45,984 nt of DNA from Cyclobacteriaceae bacterium (GTDB taxonomy: Bacteria; Bacteroidota; Bacteroidia; Cytophagales; Cyclobacteriaceae), in the NCBI GenBank assembly GCA_020436125.1, contig JAGQYK010000016.1, forward strand, positions 14,767 through 60,750, given 5' to 3'. The stretch's first letter is position 1. Every line of letters starts with the position of its first letter. Below the pieces are notes generated by a model. It was not told the origin of the DNA. It did not search any database and saw only the letters and a list, made by a program, of their open reading frames with translations. Below are positions 32,465-41,751 of this stretch, one piece after another. The position numbers and the translations under genes were made by a program.

Positions 32465-33598
32465 CTATTTGTTGTCGATCAGGCCTCTTCCGCTTTTCTT
32501 CACCGCCCCGGATGTCAGAAGCTCTTTGGCTATCACATCCAGGATGCCGTTAACAAATTTGGCGCTTTTGGGGGTGCTATAGTGCTTTGTCAGCTCTATG
32601 TATTCGTTAATGGTCACCTTTACAGGAATCGCAGGGAAATTGATTAACTCCGTGATAGCCATCTCCAGAATAACTCTGTCTGTCAAAGGCAGCCGGTCTA
32701 CTTCCCAGTTTTTTGTATTGTTAGCTATCAAATCTTTGTTTGACTTTTCAATTTGTGTGGTCTTTTCAAAAAGCGTGTTCATGAATATGAGATCATCCTC
32801 CCAGTCCATGGATAGCTTTTGTAATTGAATAGTCCCTTGGTCAGCATCCAGAGACTTCAGCGTTTTATCGACTAGACTCTTAACGATGTCATGATCCTCA
32901 GTCCAGCGAATGTCCCGCTCAGCAAAAAAATCATTAATGACTGTCTCTCCCAAAATAAGCCTACGAACGATATGCTTTATGATATTCTTCTGTTCATTCT
33001 CATCCGGGGAATCGGCTCTTACATACTCTAAATAGACTTTGTCATTTTTAATGACGTCACGAAACCAACTTTGAACCAATGCTGTGTTGTTTTCCCATGT
33101 TGCATTGCTTTTCAGCAGTACCCCTTGCAATACCTCATCTTTTCTTAGCACCTTGATAAACTCATTCTTTAGAAAATTAGAATGATCATTTTTTTTATCA
33201 GATTTACCTGCATCAGAAAACGCTATCAATAAGCCCAGTACTTCATAATAGCGCTGATTGATCTTCTCCACTTCTGCTACAAGGTTCTTTTTTAAGAAAT
33301 TAAAGTCTTTTTTATTGTTGCTATGGCAAAGCTTAAGGGCCTCCTCAGCTACGCTATTCACGCGCGCGTCATCACTCTCGCTTACTTTCTCATTAACAAA
33401 AAGCTTTTTGTATAAAGAGAGGGCCTCATTCTTCTTCGCCTTCAACAATGGCTTGTCTTGAACCTCCATAGAATTGAGGTCTGGAGCAAAACGCTCATCG
33501 ATTAAATCCTGCGCAAGCGTATTGTTCGCTTCCATGCATTGTTCGTATGCAAATAATGTTTGCATAATCTTTATTCGAAGCGTACGTCTGTTTAGCAT
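32465..33598 (-). CDS. nusB: Transcription antitermination protein NusB (long form)
   Basis: NusB with NusE (S10) binds boxA in rRNA leaders and supports antitermination. Typical NusB is about 140 residues; here the all-helical domain is the C-terminal part (about 285-365), with DRLPLTDRVILEMAITEL and PVKVTINEYIELTKHY and KFVNGILDVIAKEL, while about 280 residues precede it. The N-terminus itself opens LNRRTLRIKIMQTLFAYEQ, which also looks NusB-like, so the NusB fold may be split by an insertion. This long form is usual in Bacteroidota. Confidence 0.9.
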   Translation of the reverse strand: MLNRRTLRIKIMQTLFAYEQCMEANNTLAQDLIDERFAPDLNSMEVQDKPLLKAKKNEALSLYKKLFVNEKVSESDDARVNSVAEEALKLCHSNNKKDFNFLKKNLVAEVEKINQRYYEVLGLLIAFSDAGKSDKKNDHSNFLKNEFIKVLRKDEVLQGVLLKSNATWENNTALVQSWFRDVIKNDKVYLEYVRADSPDENEQKNIIKHIVRRLILGETVINDFFAERDIRWTEDHDIVKSLVDKTLKSLDADQGTIQLQKLSMDWEDDLIFMNTLFEKTTQIEKSNKDLIANNTKNWEVDRLPLTDRVILEMAITELINFPAIPVKVTINEYIELTKHYSTPKSAKFVNGILDVIAKELLTSGAVKKSGRGLIDNK

Positions 33599-33668
33599 GA
33601 TTCAATGAACGTTGTGTGCGCGAAATTACAACGAATGTGTTAATAAACGAAAATAAGTAACGGAGGTA

Positions 33669-34769
33669 CTATCTCGGAATCCTTACTCTTCCAACCTCTG
33701 CTATTCTTTTTTCCGCCATTTTAATCGCTGCTTCCTGACTGGTGATTTTTTCCTTTTCCGCCAGATTCAAAATATTGAGACAGGTATCATAAATTTTTTC
33801 AGTATGACGATACACTCTATCCCTGTTGTAGTTACCATAAAACTCGTTACCTACGTTGATCACACCACCAGCATTGATCAAAAAATCTGGAGCATAGACA
33901 ATTCCTCTGTCTAGCAACATGTTTCCGTGCTTTAGCTCATCCTTTAGCTGGTTATTAGCACCTCCTGCTACTACAGCACATTTTAATCTAGGAATAGTCT
34001 CATCATTTAGCGATGCACCAAGTGCACATGGTGCATAAATGTCCATGTCCAAATCATAGATTTTGTCCTGCTCTACCGTATCGACACCAAAACGTTTAGC
34101 GATATCCTTCATTTTCTCTTCAGAAATATCGGTAATAGTCACTTTAGCATTTTCCTTTACCAGCAGCTCCACCAGATAAGTACCTACCTGACCTACGCCC
34201 TGTACTCCGATTTTTTTTCCACCTAAATCATCGCTGCCAAACACTTTTTTTGCAGTGGCCTTTATACCCATATAAACACCATAAGCTGTAACTGGGGATG
34301 GATCTCCACCTCCTCCCATAGACTCTGGAAGGCCAGTTACGTATTTTGTTTCCATGCTGATATATTCCATATCAGACGTATTCATATTGACATCCTCTGC
34401 GGTAATGTACTTGCCGCTGAGACTTTGGATAAACTTTCCAAACCTTCTTAGGTACGCTTCAGTTTTCATTGTCTTGGCATCTCCTATCAACACTGCTTTC
34501 CCTCCACCAAGGTTTAACCCACTGATAGCCGCCTTAAAAGTCATGCCTCTGGATAAGCGAAGTACGTCAGTAAGGGCTTCCTGTTCTGAAGCATAGTTCC
34601 ACATTCTGGTGCCACCAAGAGCTGGCCCAAGGGCTGTATTGTGTATGGCGATTAATGCTTTAAGACCTGTAGCCTCATCATAACAATGTACTACTTGCTC
34701 GTGACCAAGCTCTGCAACTTTTGCAAACAGACCTTCAGATTGCACCGATTGAACTTCTTTAATCTCCAT
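33669..34769 (-). CDS. Leucine dehydrogenase-type Glu/Leu/Phe/Val dehydrogenase
   Basis: The 366 residues hold the ELFV dehydrogenase dimerisation domain with ALGPALGGTRMW and GLNLGGGKAVLIGD (Lys79 and Lys91 correspond to substrate-binding and catalytic Lys), and a Rossmann domain with IGVQGVGQVGTYL. Length fits leucine dehydrogenase rather than glutamate dehydrogenase. It would reversibly deaminate branched-chain amino acids to 2-oxo acids with NAD, feeding branched fatty acids. A good promoter lies at 34874-34843. Confidence 0.9.
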   Translation of the reverse strand: MEIKEVQSVQSEGLFAKVAELGHEQVVHCYDEATGLKALIAIHNTALGPALGGTRMWNYASEQEALTDVLRLSRGMTFKAAISGLNLGGGKAVLIGDAKTMKTEAYLRRFGKFIQSLSGKYITAEDVNMNTSDMEYISMETKYVTGLPESMGGGGDPSPVTAYGVYMGIKATAKKVFGSDDLGGKKIGVQGVGQVGTYLVELLVKENAKVTITDISEEKMKDIAKRFGVDTVEQDKIYDLDMDIYAPCALGASLNDETIPRLKCAVVAGGANNQLKDELKHGNMLLDRGIVYAPDFLINAGGVINVGNEFYGNYNRDRVYRHTEKIYDTCLNILNLAEKEKITSQEAAIKMAEKRIAEVGRVRIPR

Positions 34770-34842
34770 CGACTTATTATTTAAATTATTGATTGGCTAC
34801 TTTTGCCCCTCTCGCGTTAAACGAAATTGTAAAGTGGGTGGG

Positions 34843-34874
34843 CAAAACTATCTTTTTTCTGGTTTTATATCAAA
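34843..34874 (-). promoter_or_regulatory. Leucine dehydrogenase promoter
   Basis: On the minus strand, TTTG (34874-34871), 20-base spacer, TAGTTTTG (34850-34843). Transcription near 34836 leaves a leader of about 67 nt. Confidence 0.55.
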
Positions 34875-34946
34875 GACTGTTCTGCTGCTAAATTGAACTA
34901 ATGCAATATTCTTTCGTTTTTAGGAGATCAAGCTAATTTTTATTTC

Positions 34947-36734
34947 ATGAAGGAACTGCGATACCTCAATAAATACCTGATAAAATACAAATGGCATATC
35001 GTTTGGGGAGGCGTTTTTGTTATCATATCCAATGTTTTTCAGATTCTTCCGGCTCAAATGGTGCGTCATGCTATCGATTTGGTGATTGATAATATCAGAA
35101 TTTATGAGGCCTTTGATCAACTCAGTATACAAAACAATTTTTTTGAAGTCTTTGCTTTCGGAATTCTCGTTTACGCTGCTCTTATTCTTATTATGGCCTT
35201 GCTACGAGGCATCTTCCTTTATTTTGTGAGACAAACACTCATCGTAATGAGTCGTCTCATTGAATATGATCTTAAGAATGAAATATTTGAGCACTACCAA
35301 ACCCTCCCATTAAGTTTCTATAGAAGGAACAACACAGGAGACTTAATGAACAGGATATCGGAAGATGTAGGTAGGGTAAGGATGTACCTCGGCCCATCCA
35401 TTATGTATGGTATGCAGCTCTTTACACTATTCGCTATGCTAATCCCTATCATGTTCAGCATTAGCCCTATGCTCACCTGGTATGCGTTGATACCACTACC
35501 CATTTTGTCGTTCTCCATTTACTACGTTAATAATATTATTGAGAGAAGGTCAGAAGAAATTCAAAAGAGTCAGTCACGGTTAAGCACATTCGTTCAGGAG
35601 GCATTCTCTGGCATACGCGTTCTCAAGTCATTTACACGTGAGAATGAATCCATCAATAACTTTACTAAGGAAAGTAATGAATACAAGCGCCAATCGCTAC
35701 GCCTTACACGTGTACAGGCTTTGTTTTTCCCTTTGATTACGGGACTCATCGGGCTGAGTACTATCCTTGCTGTGTACGCAGGTGGGGTAGAAGTGATTAG
35801 CGGAGCATTAACATTTGGCAACATCGCTGAGTTTATCATTTATGTAAATCTACTCACTTGGCCTGTTGCCTCTTTAGGATGGACAAGTAGTCTTGTTCAA
35901 AGAGCCGAAGCTTCACAAAAAAGAATCAACGAGTTTCTGAAAACCAAAACTGACATCGTTTCAGAAGAGAATTTGGAGCGTGAGATTCAAGGGAAAATAG
36001 AATTTAAAGATGTTAGCTTCGAATACCCAGATACTGGCATCGTAGCACTGAAAAATATATCGTTCAGCATTAGCCCTGGAGAATCGCTTGCTATCATTGG
36101 AACAACAGGATCTGGAAAGAGTACCATCGCCAATCTGATAGGCAGACTTTACGATTCCACAAAAGGCGAAGTTCTGATTGACGATATCTCGATTAAAAAA
36201 TACCACTTGACCTCTATACGAAGTCAAATGGGATTTGTACCCCAGGACGTTTTCCTTTTTAGCGATACTATTTATAACAACATCGGGTTTGGTGTTTCAG
36301 ATTCTGATGAGGAGAAGGTAAAAAAAGCTGCTATCGATGCTGATGTATATGATAATATCATGAGTTTCCCGTTAGGTTTTCAAACGAGAGTAGGGGAGCG
36401 GGGGATTACACTATCTGGTGGGCAAAAGCAACGTGTGTCGATAGCCCGCGCCATCGCCCGCGAACCTAAAATATTAGTGTTGGATGATTCCCTATCTGCT
36501 GTTGACACGAAGACAGAGAACACTATTCTTAACAGCATGAAAAAGATCATGAAGGGAAGAACCAGTATTATTATTTCACACCGTGTATCCTCAGCAAAAT
36601 TGGCCAATAAAATTATAGTGCTCCATGACGCACAAATTGTGGAAGAAGGAACCCATGAAAGTTTATTTGCTAAAGGAGGAACCTACAGAGAACTGTACGA
36701 AAAGCAAATGCAATCAAGCGAGGTAGAGAATTAA
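34947..36734 (+). CDS. ABC exporter half-transporter, MdlA-like (Walker B Glu replaced by Asp)
   Basis: The 595 residues contain an N-terminal six-helix exporter domain and a C-terminal ATPase. Walker A is GTTGSGKS, the signature is canonical (TLSGGQKQR), Walker B is ILVLDDSLSAVD, and the H-loop is ISHRVSS. The residue after the Walker B Asp, normally the catalytic Glu, is Asp. LDDSLSAVD with LSGGQ is the combination of MdlA and of the degenerate subunit of heterodimeric exporters. The likely partner is the protein at 37507-39276, on the opposite strand. Substrate unknown; lipids or drugs are usual. Confidence 0.92.
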   Translation: MKELRYLNKYLIKYKWHIVWGGVFVIISNVFQILPAQMVRHAIDLVIDNIRIYEAFDQLSIQNNFFEVFAFGILVYAALILIMALLRGIFLYFVRQTLIVMSRLIEYDLKNEIFEHYQTLPLSFYRRNNTGDLMNRISEDVGRVRMYLGPSIMYGMQLFTLFAMLIPIMFSISPMLTWYALIPLPILSFSIYYVNNIIERRSEEIQKSQSRLSTFVQEAFSGIRVLKSFTRENESINNFTKESNEYKRQSLRLTRVQALFFPLITGLIGLSTILAVYAGGVEVISGALTFGNIAEFIIYVNLLTWPVASLGWTSSLVQRAEASQKRINEFLKTKTDIVSEENLEREIQGKIEFKDVSFEYPDTGIVALKNISFSISPGESLAIIGTTGSGKSTIANLIGRLYDSTKGEVLIDDISIKKYHLTSIRSQMGFVPQDVFLFSDTIYNNIGFGVSDSDEEKVKKAAIDADVYDNIMSFPLGFQTRVGERGITLSGGQKQRVSIARAIAREPKILVLDDSLSAVDTKTENTILNSMKKIMKGRTSIIISHRVSSAKLANKIIVLHDAQIVEEGTHESLFAKGGTYRELYEKQMQSSEVEN

Positions 36735-37444
36735 AATACGTAACGAAGGCCAACTCCACCTTGAAAACGTTGATAGCCGGGGTCAAGTAAGGTATCCGTA
36801 AACCATTCAATCTCAATAAAGGCGGATATGGGTAAAGTGAAATAAGAATATTCAAACCCAACAACAGCCACGGGACCATAGGTAAAACGATTTCTTTTAA
36901 ACTTGTCAAATCTGCTTTCCACATTTACAATCAGTCCATCTTCGTACAAATAATCGTACTCCAGCGTAGTACTTCTCCATTGCCATCCAAGGCCCGTGTA
37001 AAACTGTAGTCCTTCAGATACTTTGTCCATGTTCCATTGATAGAGAAACTTGGCTTGGAAAAACCAGTCAGTAGTAGCTTTATGCGCGAGGTACGTAATA
37101 CGCTTGTCGTCCCCCAAAGTATCAGGTAGATAGGTGTTGTAAAGGTCGCGGTAATATTTGTTGTATAATCCACTGGCTGCCTTTCCGGCATCAGCCGTAA
37201 ACGACCAGTTTTTGTTAGGATAAAACTTATAGGTAAGTGCAAATGGGTCGCCCATCTTCACCCCAATGCCTTGATAAGGGTAAGCACTGGTCTCAAAAAT
37301 AGGGCACATGATGCGCATTTTACTACGCGAAACGGTAGGTACCCTAAACTTGGCACTCTTCACGCTTTTTCTTACCTGCGCATGGGTATATCCGGCAGCA
37401 AGCACCAACGCAAATAGTATTATAAATGTCTTTTTAAAGGGCAT
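36731..37444 (-). CDS. Outer-membrane beta-barrel-like hypothetical protein
   Basis: A 237-residue secreted protein: signal peptide MPFKKTFIILFALVLAAG ending in HAQ, then alternating strands rich in Tyr, Phe and Trp (for example YTGLGWQWRSTTLEY), and a C-terminal Phe in GGVGLRYVF, as in outer-membrane beta-barrels. I do not recognise the exact family. It lies 62 bases downstream of the MdlB-like gene and overlaps the MdlA-like gene by four bases at its 3' end; it could be the outer-membrane partner of the exporter or unrelated. Confidence 0.75.
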   Translation of the reverse strand: MPFKKTFIILFALVLAAGYTHAQVRKSVKSAKFRVPTVSRSKMRIMCPIFETSAYPYQGIGVKMGDPFALTYKFYPNKNWSFTADAGKAASGLYNKYYRDLYNTYLPDTLGDDKRITYLAHKATTDWFFQAKFLYQWNMDKVSEGLQFYTGLGWQWRSTTLEYDYLYEDGLIVNVESRFDKFKRNRFTYGPVAVVGFEYSYFTLPISAFIEIEWFTDTLLDPGYQRFQGGVGLRYVF

Positions 37445-37506
37445 TAAGGCAAATATAACTCTTTTGGGATTATCGCAGGATGAACCGTAAATTTTGAGGA
37501 TGAACG

Positions 37507-39276
37507 TTAAACTACCTCTTTGTATTGCATCCTGTGGAGGTGAGCGTAGTAACCACCTTGAGCCAAAAGAATCTCATGGCTTCCAGCCTCTTTAATTTCC
37601 CCTTTGTCCAATACCATGATGGTATCGGCCTTTTGAATAGTAGAAAGCCTATGAGCGATGACAATTGACGTTCTGTTACTCATCATCTTTTCAATAGCTA
37701 CCTGTATCATTTCTTCCGTCTCATGATCCACAGAACTTGTGGCCTCATCCAAAACAAGAATTTTTGGATCATATACCATAGCTCTGATAAACGATAGCAA
37801 CTGCCTTTGTCCTACAGAAAGAGTCGCACCACGTTCCATTACGTTATAGTCTAATCCACCCGGCAAGCGTTCAATAAATTTTCTTGCCCCTACCAGATCA
37901 GCCGCCTGCATGATCATATCATCGGTAACTTCCGGGGCACCTAGTGTAATATTGTATCTAATTGTATCACTGAAAAGAAAAACATCTTGCAACACCACAC
38001 CAATACCTTTACGCAAGGAGGACAGTTCTATATCAATAATGTCATTATCATCCACCTTGATGTTTCCTCTATTAATTTCATAAAAGCGATTGAGTAAATT
38101 AATAATGGAAGATTTTCCTGCTCCTGTTGCTCCCACCAATGCAACTGTTTCTCCTGGGTTAATCTTGAGGTTAATATCTTTTAGTACATAATCCGCTTCG
38201 TTGTATGCAAACCAAACATGCTCAAACTCTACTTTACCCTTAATCTCTGAAAGTGATTTTGCTCCATTGTTTACCAAATGTTCTTCACTGTCCAGCAAAT
38301 CCATTATTCTTGAAGAACTCACAATTCCCATTTGTAAAGTATTGTACCGATCTGCAATCATTCGGATGGGTCTGAAGAACATTTGGATGTACATAATGAA
38401 AGCCGTAAGTGTTCCAATAGTAACACCTGTTTCTCCACCAATAACACTTCTTGCTCCATACCACACCAGTAGACCTACACCCATGGCAGCAATGATCTCA
38501 GCAACCGGAAAATAGACCGAATAATACAATACCGATTTCAGGTGAGCTGCCTTATGTTCTTTGTTGATGTCTTTGAATTTTTCAAACTCTCTCTTTTCAC
38601 TTCCAAAAATCTGCACAATGCTAATTCCTGTTAAGTGTTCCTGCACAAAAGAGTTAAGGTTGGCTACCGCATTGCGCACATCGTTAAATGTGACTTTAAT
38701 CTTTTCTTTGAAAACATAAGTAGATAGAAGCATCAACGGAATGGTTGATAAGCTCACCAGTGCTAATCGCCAATCCGTATAAAACATAAATGCGAGTATG
38801 AAAACTATTTGTAATAGATCGCCTGCCAAAGCAGCCAATCCTTCACTGAATACATCGGCCAGCGCTTCAACATCAGAAATGGTTCTTGTCACCAACCTAC
38901 CAATAGGCGTACGGTCAAAAAACTTTAATCTGAACCCAACGAGGTGCTTGTACAATTTTATACGGATATCACGAATTACATATTGGCCAATTCTGCCTGA
39001 CAAATAGGTATGTACATACTGGAAAACTGAGTGAACGATAAGAAGGCCAAAGATGAGCAGCATGATTTGAACCATGCCATAGTAATCGCCATTAGCAACG
39101 TGACGATCTAATGTGTACTGGATAAGTAAGGGCCTGATGGGGGTAAGCACCCCTAGCACCACAGTTAATACGATTAGAAAATAGAATCTTCCTCGGTAGG
39201 GTTTTATAAACTGAAGTATTCGCTTTAATACATTAAAGTCGATGATATTACCGCTGCTGATCTTTTCTTTCTCCAC
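37507..39276 (-). CDS. ABC exporter half-transporter, MdlB-like (degenerate signature)
   Basis: A 589-residue half exporter with six membrane helices then ATPase: Walker A GATGAGKS, Walker B ILVLDEATSSVD with the catalytic Glu, H-loop IAHRLST. The signature is ATLSVGQRQLL, LSVGQ rather than LSGGQ, exactly as in MdlB. Together with the Asp variant at 34947-36734 this makes one consensus and one degenerate ATP site, the layout of heterodimeric exporters. The start is GTG, two bases after the truA stop, so it is probably co-transcribed with truA. Confidence 0.92.
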   Translation of the reverse strand: MEKEKISSGNIIDFNVLKRILQFIKPYRGRFYFLIVLTVVLGVLTPIRPLLIQYTLDRHVANGDYYGMVQIMLLIFGLLIVHSVFQYVHTYLSGRIGQYVIRDIRIKLYKHLVGFRLKFFDRTPIGRLVTRTISDVEALADVFSEGLAALAGDLLQIVFILAFMFYTDWRLALVSLSTIPLMLLSTYVFKEKIKVTFNDVRNAVANLNSFVQEHLTGISIVQIFGSEKREFEKFKDINKEHKAAHLKSVLYYSVYFPVAEIIAAMGVGLLVWYGARSVIGGETGVTIGTLTAFIMYIQMFFRPIRMIADRYNTLQMGIVSSSRIMDLLDSEEHLVNNGAKSLSEIKGKVEFEHVWFAYNEADYVLKDINLKINPGETVALVGATGAGKSSIINLLNRFYEINRGNIKVDDNDIIDIELSSLRKGIGVVLQDVFLFSDTIRYNITLGAPEVTDDMIMQAADLVGARKFIERLPGGLDYNVMERGATLSVGQRQLLSFIRAMVYDPKILVLDEATSSVDHETEEMIQVAIEKMMSNRTSIVIAHRLSTIQKADTIMVLDKGEIKEAGSHEILLAQGGYYAHLHRMQYKEVV

Positions 39277-39278
39277 TA

Positions 39279-40025
39279 CTAGTCTAAAAAAATTCTCTTT
39301 GGGTATTTAACATTGAAAAGATACAGTCCACAAGGAGGCACATTCATTCCTGCTTTTTTTCTGTCCTTACTCTCAATAATATGTTGAAACTCTTTAATCG
39401 AAGTTTTACCACTTCCCACATCCAGTAAACTGCCCACAACTGCCCTCACCATTCCTCTGAGAAAACGATTGGCCACGATGGTAAAAACCAACAAATCACC
39501 TTTTTGATTCCAACGAGCCGTTTTCAGGTCGCAAATAAAATGATTTACATCCGTTTTTACCTTACTAAAGCACTGAAAGTCCTGCTCACCAACTAATAAC
39601 GCAGCTGCCTCATTCATGGTTTGAATATTTATTTCTTTAAAGAAATGGTAGGCATAGTCCTGATAGAAAGGGTTTTTGACACGCGTAATCTTGTATTCAT
39701 ATGCACGTTCCACCGCACTGTAGCGTGCATGAGCCTCAGGCTTCACTTTTCTAATGGCATTGATCGAAATTGCTTTCGGCAAAAAGGAGTTAAGTTTTTG
39801 AATAGTAACTGGATAATCTAATTCCTGTTCAAAATCGGCATGAAAAAACTGCTTTATACAATGAACCCCGGTATCAGTTCTTCCACTCGCTACAATTTCA
39901 ATTTTATTTCTAAACAATTTTTCAAAAACCTCCTCCACTACCTGCTGTACACCAACGGCATTTTTTTGAGATTGCCATCCATGATAGTTGGTGCCGTTGT
40001 AACTGATTTCGAAGAAGAATCTCAT
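39279..40025 (-). CDS. truA: tRNA pseudouridine(38-40) synthase
   Basis: TruA isomerises uridine 38-40 in the anticodon arm of many tRNAs. The 248 residues begin with FEISYNGTNYHGWQSQ and carry the catalytic Asp51 in ASGRTDTGVHC; NRFLRGMVRAVVG is also a family motif. Length is standard. It is the first gene of truA-MdlB-like, with a two-base gap. Upstream is the frameshifted four-helix-bundle gene. Confidence 0.95.
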   Translation of the reverse strand: MRFFFEISYNGTNYHGWQSQKNAVGVQQVVEEVFEKLFRNKIEIVASGRTDTGVHCIKQFFHADFEQELDYPVTIQKLNSFLPKAISINAIRKVKPEAHARYSAVERAYEYKITRVKNPFYQDYAYHFFKEINIQTMNEAAALLVGEQDFQCFSKVKTDVNHFICDLKTARWNQKGDLLVFTIVANRFLRGMVRAVVGSLLDVGSGKTSIKEFQHIIESKDRKKAGMNVPPCGLYLFNVKYPKRIFLD

Positions 40026-40068
40026 TAAGGAGTAAGAAAGTAAGGAGTTAAGAATTAAGAATCTTGGA

Positions 40069-40435
40069 TCATTTGCTTTGGGCAGAATTAATTGTTTTCA
40101 TATAAGAGTTAAGAATTTTACTCACTTCTTCCGCTTGATTTTCAAGGTGCATGGTATCTCCGAAATTCAAATCCTTTGCAAGAATTATATAGTACCTGCA
40201 CTCTTCCAAGAGACCCCTGAGCAATGTTAAGGAACCTTAATTTATCGAGTATTGTCCGTTTTATAAAACCTTCGGCAATATTGGCAGCGATTGAAACTGC
40301 GGCTCTTCTAAATTGAGAAGTTAGACCATAAATCTCGGTTTTGGGAAAACCATTTGTAGAGGAATAGGTAGACAAAACAAATCCGTGAGCTTTTTGCCAT
40401 AAAATCAGATCCCTAAAACTCTTTGCTGGCTCCAA
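40069..40435 (-). pseudogene. Frameshifted four-helix-bundle protein (S23/TIGR02436 family)
   Basis: The first 97 codons (TTG 40435 to stop 40142) give FRDLILWQKAHGF and GLTSQFRRAAVSIAANIAEG, the hallmark of the four-helix-bundle (S23 intervening-sequence) family. After AQGSL the reading frame changes: the minus-strand sequence has CTTGGAAGAG where one G fewer would continue as EECRYYIILAKDL and then about 38 more family-like codons to a stop at 40071-40069. The break is a single-base insertion at 40206-40207. No ATG start is available either. The product is probably broken, or the base is a sequencing error. Confidence 0.8.
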
Positions 40436-40474
40436 TATTCCTATTTCTTAATTCTTGCTACTATATTCTGACCT

Positions 40475-41677
40475 CTACATCCCCACATTCTCATAAATGA
40501 TTGCTGCCCCCTGTCCAACACCGATGCACATCGTTGCCAATCCATACTTTACATTTCTCTTTTGCATTTCATGAATTAACGTAGCACTTATACGTACACC
40601 GCTGCATCCTAATGGATGACCAATAGCAATGGCGCCACCATTAACATTTACAATCTCGGGGTCAAAGCCTAACTCACGAGTACAGACGATGGACTGTGAA
40701 GCGAAAGCTTCGTTCAGTTCTACTAATCCAATATCTTTTGATGAAAGTCCGGCACGCTTCATTGCTTTTTGAGAAGCCGAAATTGGACCAACACCCATGA
40801 TAGCAGGATCTACTCCAGCCACTGCCATTGATACTACTCGTACCAGTGGTTTTAAATTCAATTTTTCTACCAGCTTTTCGTTTACCAGCAAAGCTGCGGC
40901 TGCTCCATCATTTATTCCCGATGAATTTCCTGCCGTTACGGTGCCGCCTGCCTTAAATGCTGGCTTCAATAAACCCAATTTTTCGATGGAAGTTTCACGA
41001 GGGTATTCATCCTTACTTAACTCAATAGGATCTCCTTTTCTTTGGGGTATTTGAATAGGTACAATCTCTTCGTTGAATTTGCCTGCCTCGGCAGCTTTAA
41101 AATACCGTTGCTGAGATTGAAGCCCGAAAGCATCCTGCTCTTTTCTGGTTATTTTCCATCTTTCAGCCACATTTTCAGCGGTTTCTCCCATGCTATACGG
41201 GTGGTACAACTTGGAAAGTCTGGAGTTAATGAACCTCCACCCAATCGTAGTATCAAATATTTCTGCGTTTCTGGAATAAGCGTCACCAGACTTGGGCATC
41301 ACAAAAGGAGCTCTGCTCATGCTTTCAACACCTCCGGCTATGTACACTTCACCATCTCCATGGGCAATAGCGCGTGACGCATCCATAATTGCCTGCAGCC
41401 CGGAGGCACAAAGTCTGTTGACGGTATTACCCGCTACCTCAACAGGAAGTCCAGCCAATAGCAGAGCCATCCGTGCCACATTCCTATTGTCTTCACCCGC
41501 CTGATTGGCAGCTCCAAAAATTACATCCTCCACCAGTTTCTGATCTACCTGAGGATTTCGCTCCATTAATTTTTTAATCACATGAGCGGCCATGTCATCC
41601 GGTCTCACAGATGCTAACGTTCCGCCATATTTCCCGACAGGAGTGCGTAATATGTCTACAATATAAGTGCTGTTCAT
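40475..41677 (-). CDS. Acetyl-CoA acyltransferase (thiolase), 3-oxoadipyl-CoA thiolase-like
   Basis: A 400-residue thiolase with the nucleophile Cys90 in NRLCASGLQA, the His of NEAFASQ environment and the second Cys in GHPLGCSGVR near the C-terminus. GEDNRNVARMALLLAGLPVE and the overall length are most like PcaF/PaaJ 3-oxoadipyl-CoA thiolases of aromatic degradation, though the same group also includes fatty-acid and acetyl-CoA thiolases. No other pcaF or paa gene lies nearby, so the specific substrate is unsure. It is divergent from the DUF4293 gene. Confidence 0.9.
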   Translation of the reverse strand: MNSTYIVDILRTPVGKYGGTLASVRPDDMAAHVIKKLMERNPQVDQKLVEDVIFGAANQAGEDNRNVARMALLLAGLPVEVAGNTVNRLCASGLQAIMDASRAIAHGDGEVYIAGGVESMSRAPFVMPKSGDAYSRNAEIFDTTIGWRFINSRLSKLYHPYSMGETAENVAERWKITRKEQDAFGLQSQQRYFKAAEAGKFNEEIVPIQIPQRKGDPIELSKDEYPRETSIEKLGLLKPAFKAGGTVTAGNSSGINDGAAAALLVNEKLVEKLNLKPLVRVVSMAVAGVDPAIMGVGPISASQKAMKRAGLSSKDIGLVELNEAFASQSIVCTRELGFDPEIVNVNGGAIAIGHPLGCSGVRISATLIHEMQKRNVKYGLATMCIGVGQGAAIIYENVGM

Positions 41678-41692
41678 TTTGAATAAGGGTTG

Positions 41693-41718
41693 GAATTAGG
41701 CCAAAAAGCCTCGAATTC
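41693..41718. promoter_or_regulatory. Inverted repeat between thiolase and DUF4293, candidate operator
   Basis: GAATT-AGGC, six-base loop, GCCT-CG-AATTC: arms of nine bases with a two-base bulge, adjacent to the TACTTTTG -7 box at 41721-41728. It occupies the expected -33 region of that promoter. Confidence 0.35.
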
Positions 41719-41720
41719 AT

Positions 41721-41728
41721 TACTTTTG
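41721..41728 (+). promoter_or_regulatory. Putative -7 element of the DUF4293 gene
   Basis: TACTTTTG matches TAnnTTTG and lies 23 bases before the ATG at 41752. No clear -33 box. Confidence 0.35.
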
Positions 41729-41751
41729 CTGCAAGTTAAATCAACCCCCCT

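Noticed and set aside
40142-40435. A complete 97-residue protein gene
   Set aside because: The last residues after AQGSL are unlike the family, and removing one base restores the family sequence to a stop at 40069; it is better read as a frameshifted gene.
40475-41677. A pcaF-based aromatic degradation cluster
   Set aside because: The thiolase resembles 3-oxoadipyl-CoA thiolases but no other pathway gene is in the window, so a cluster cannot be supported.
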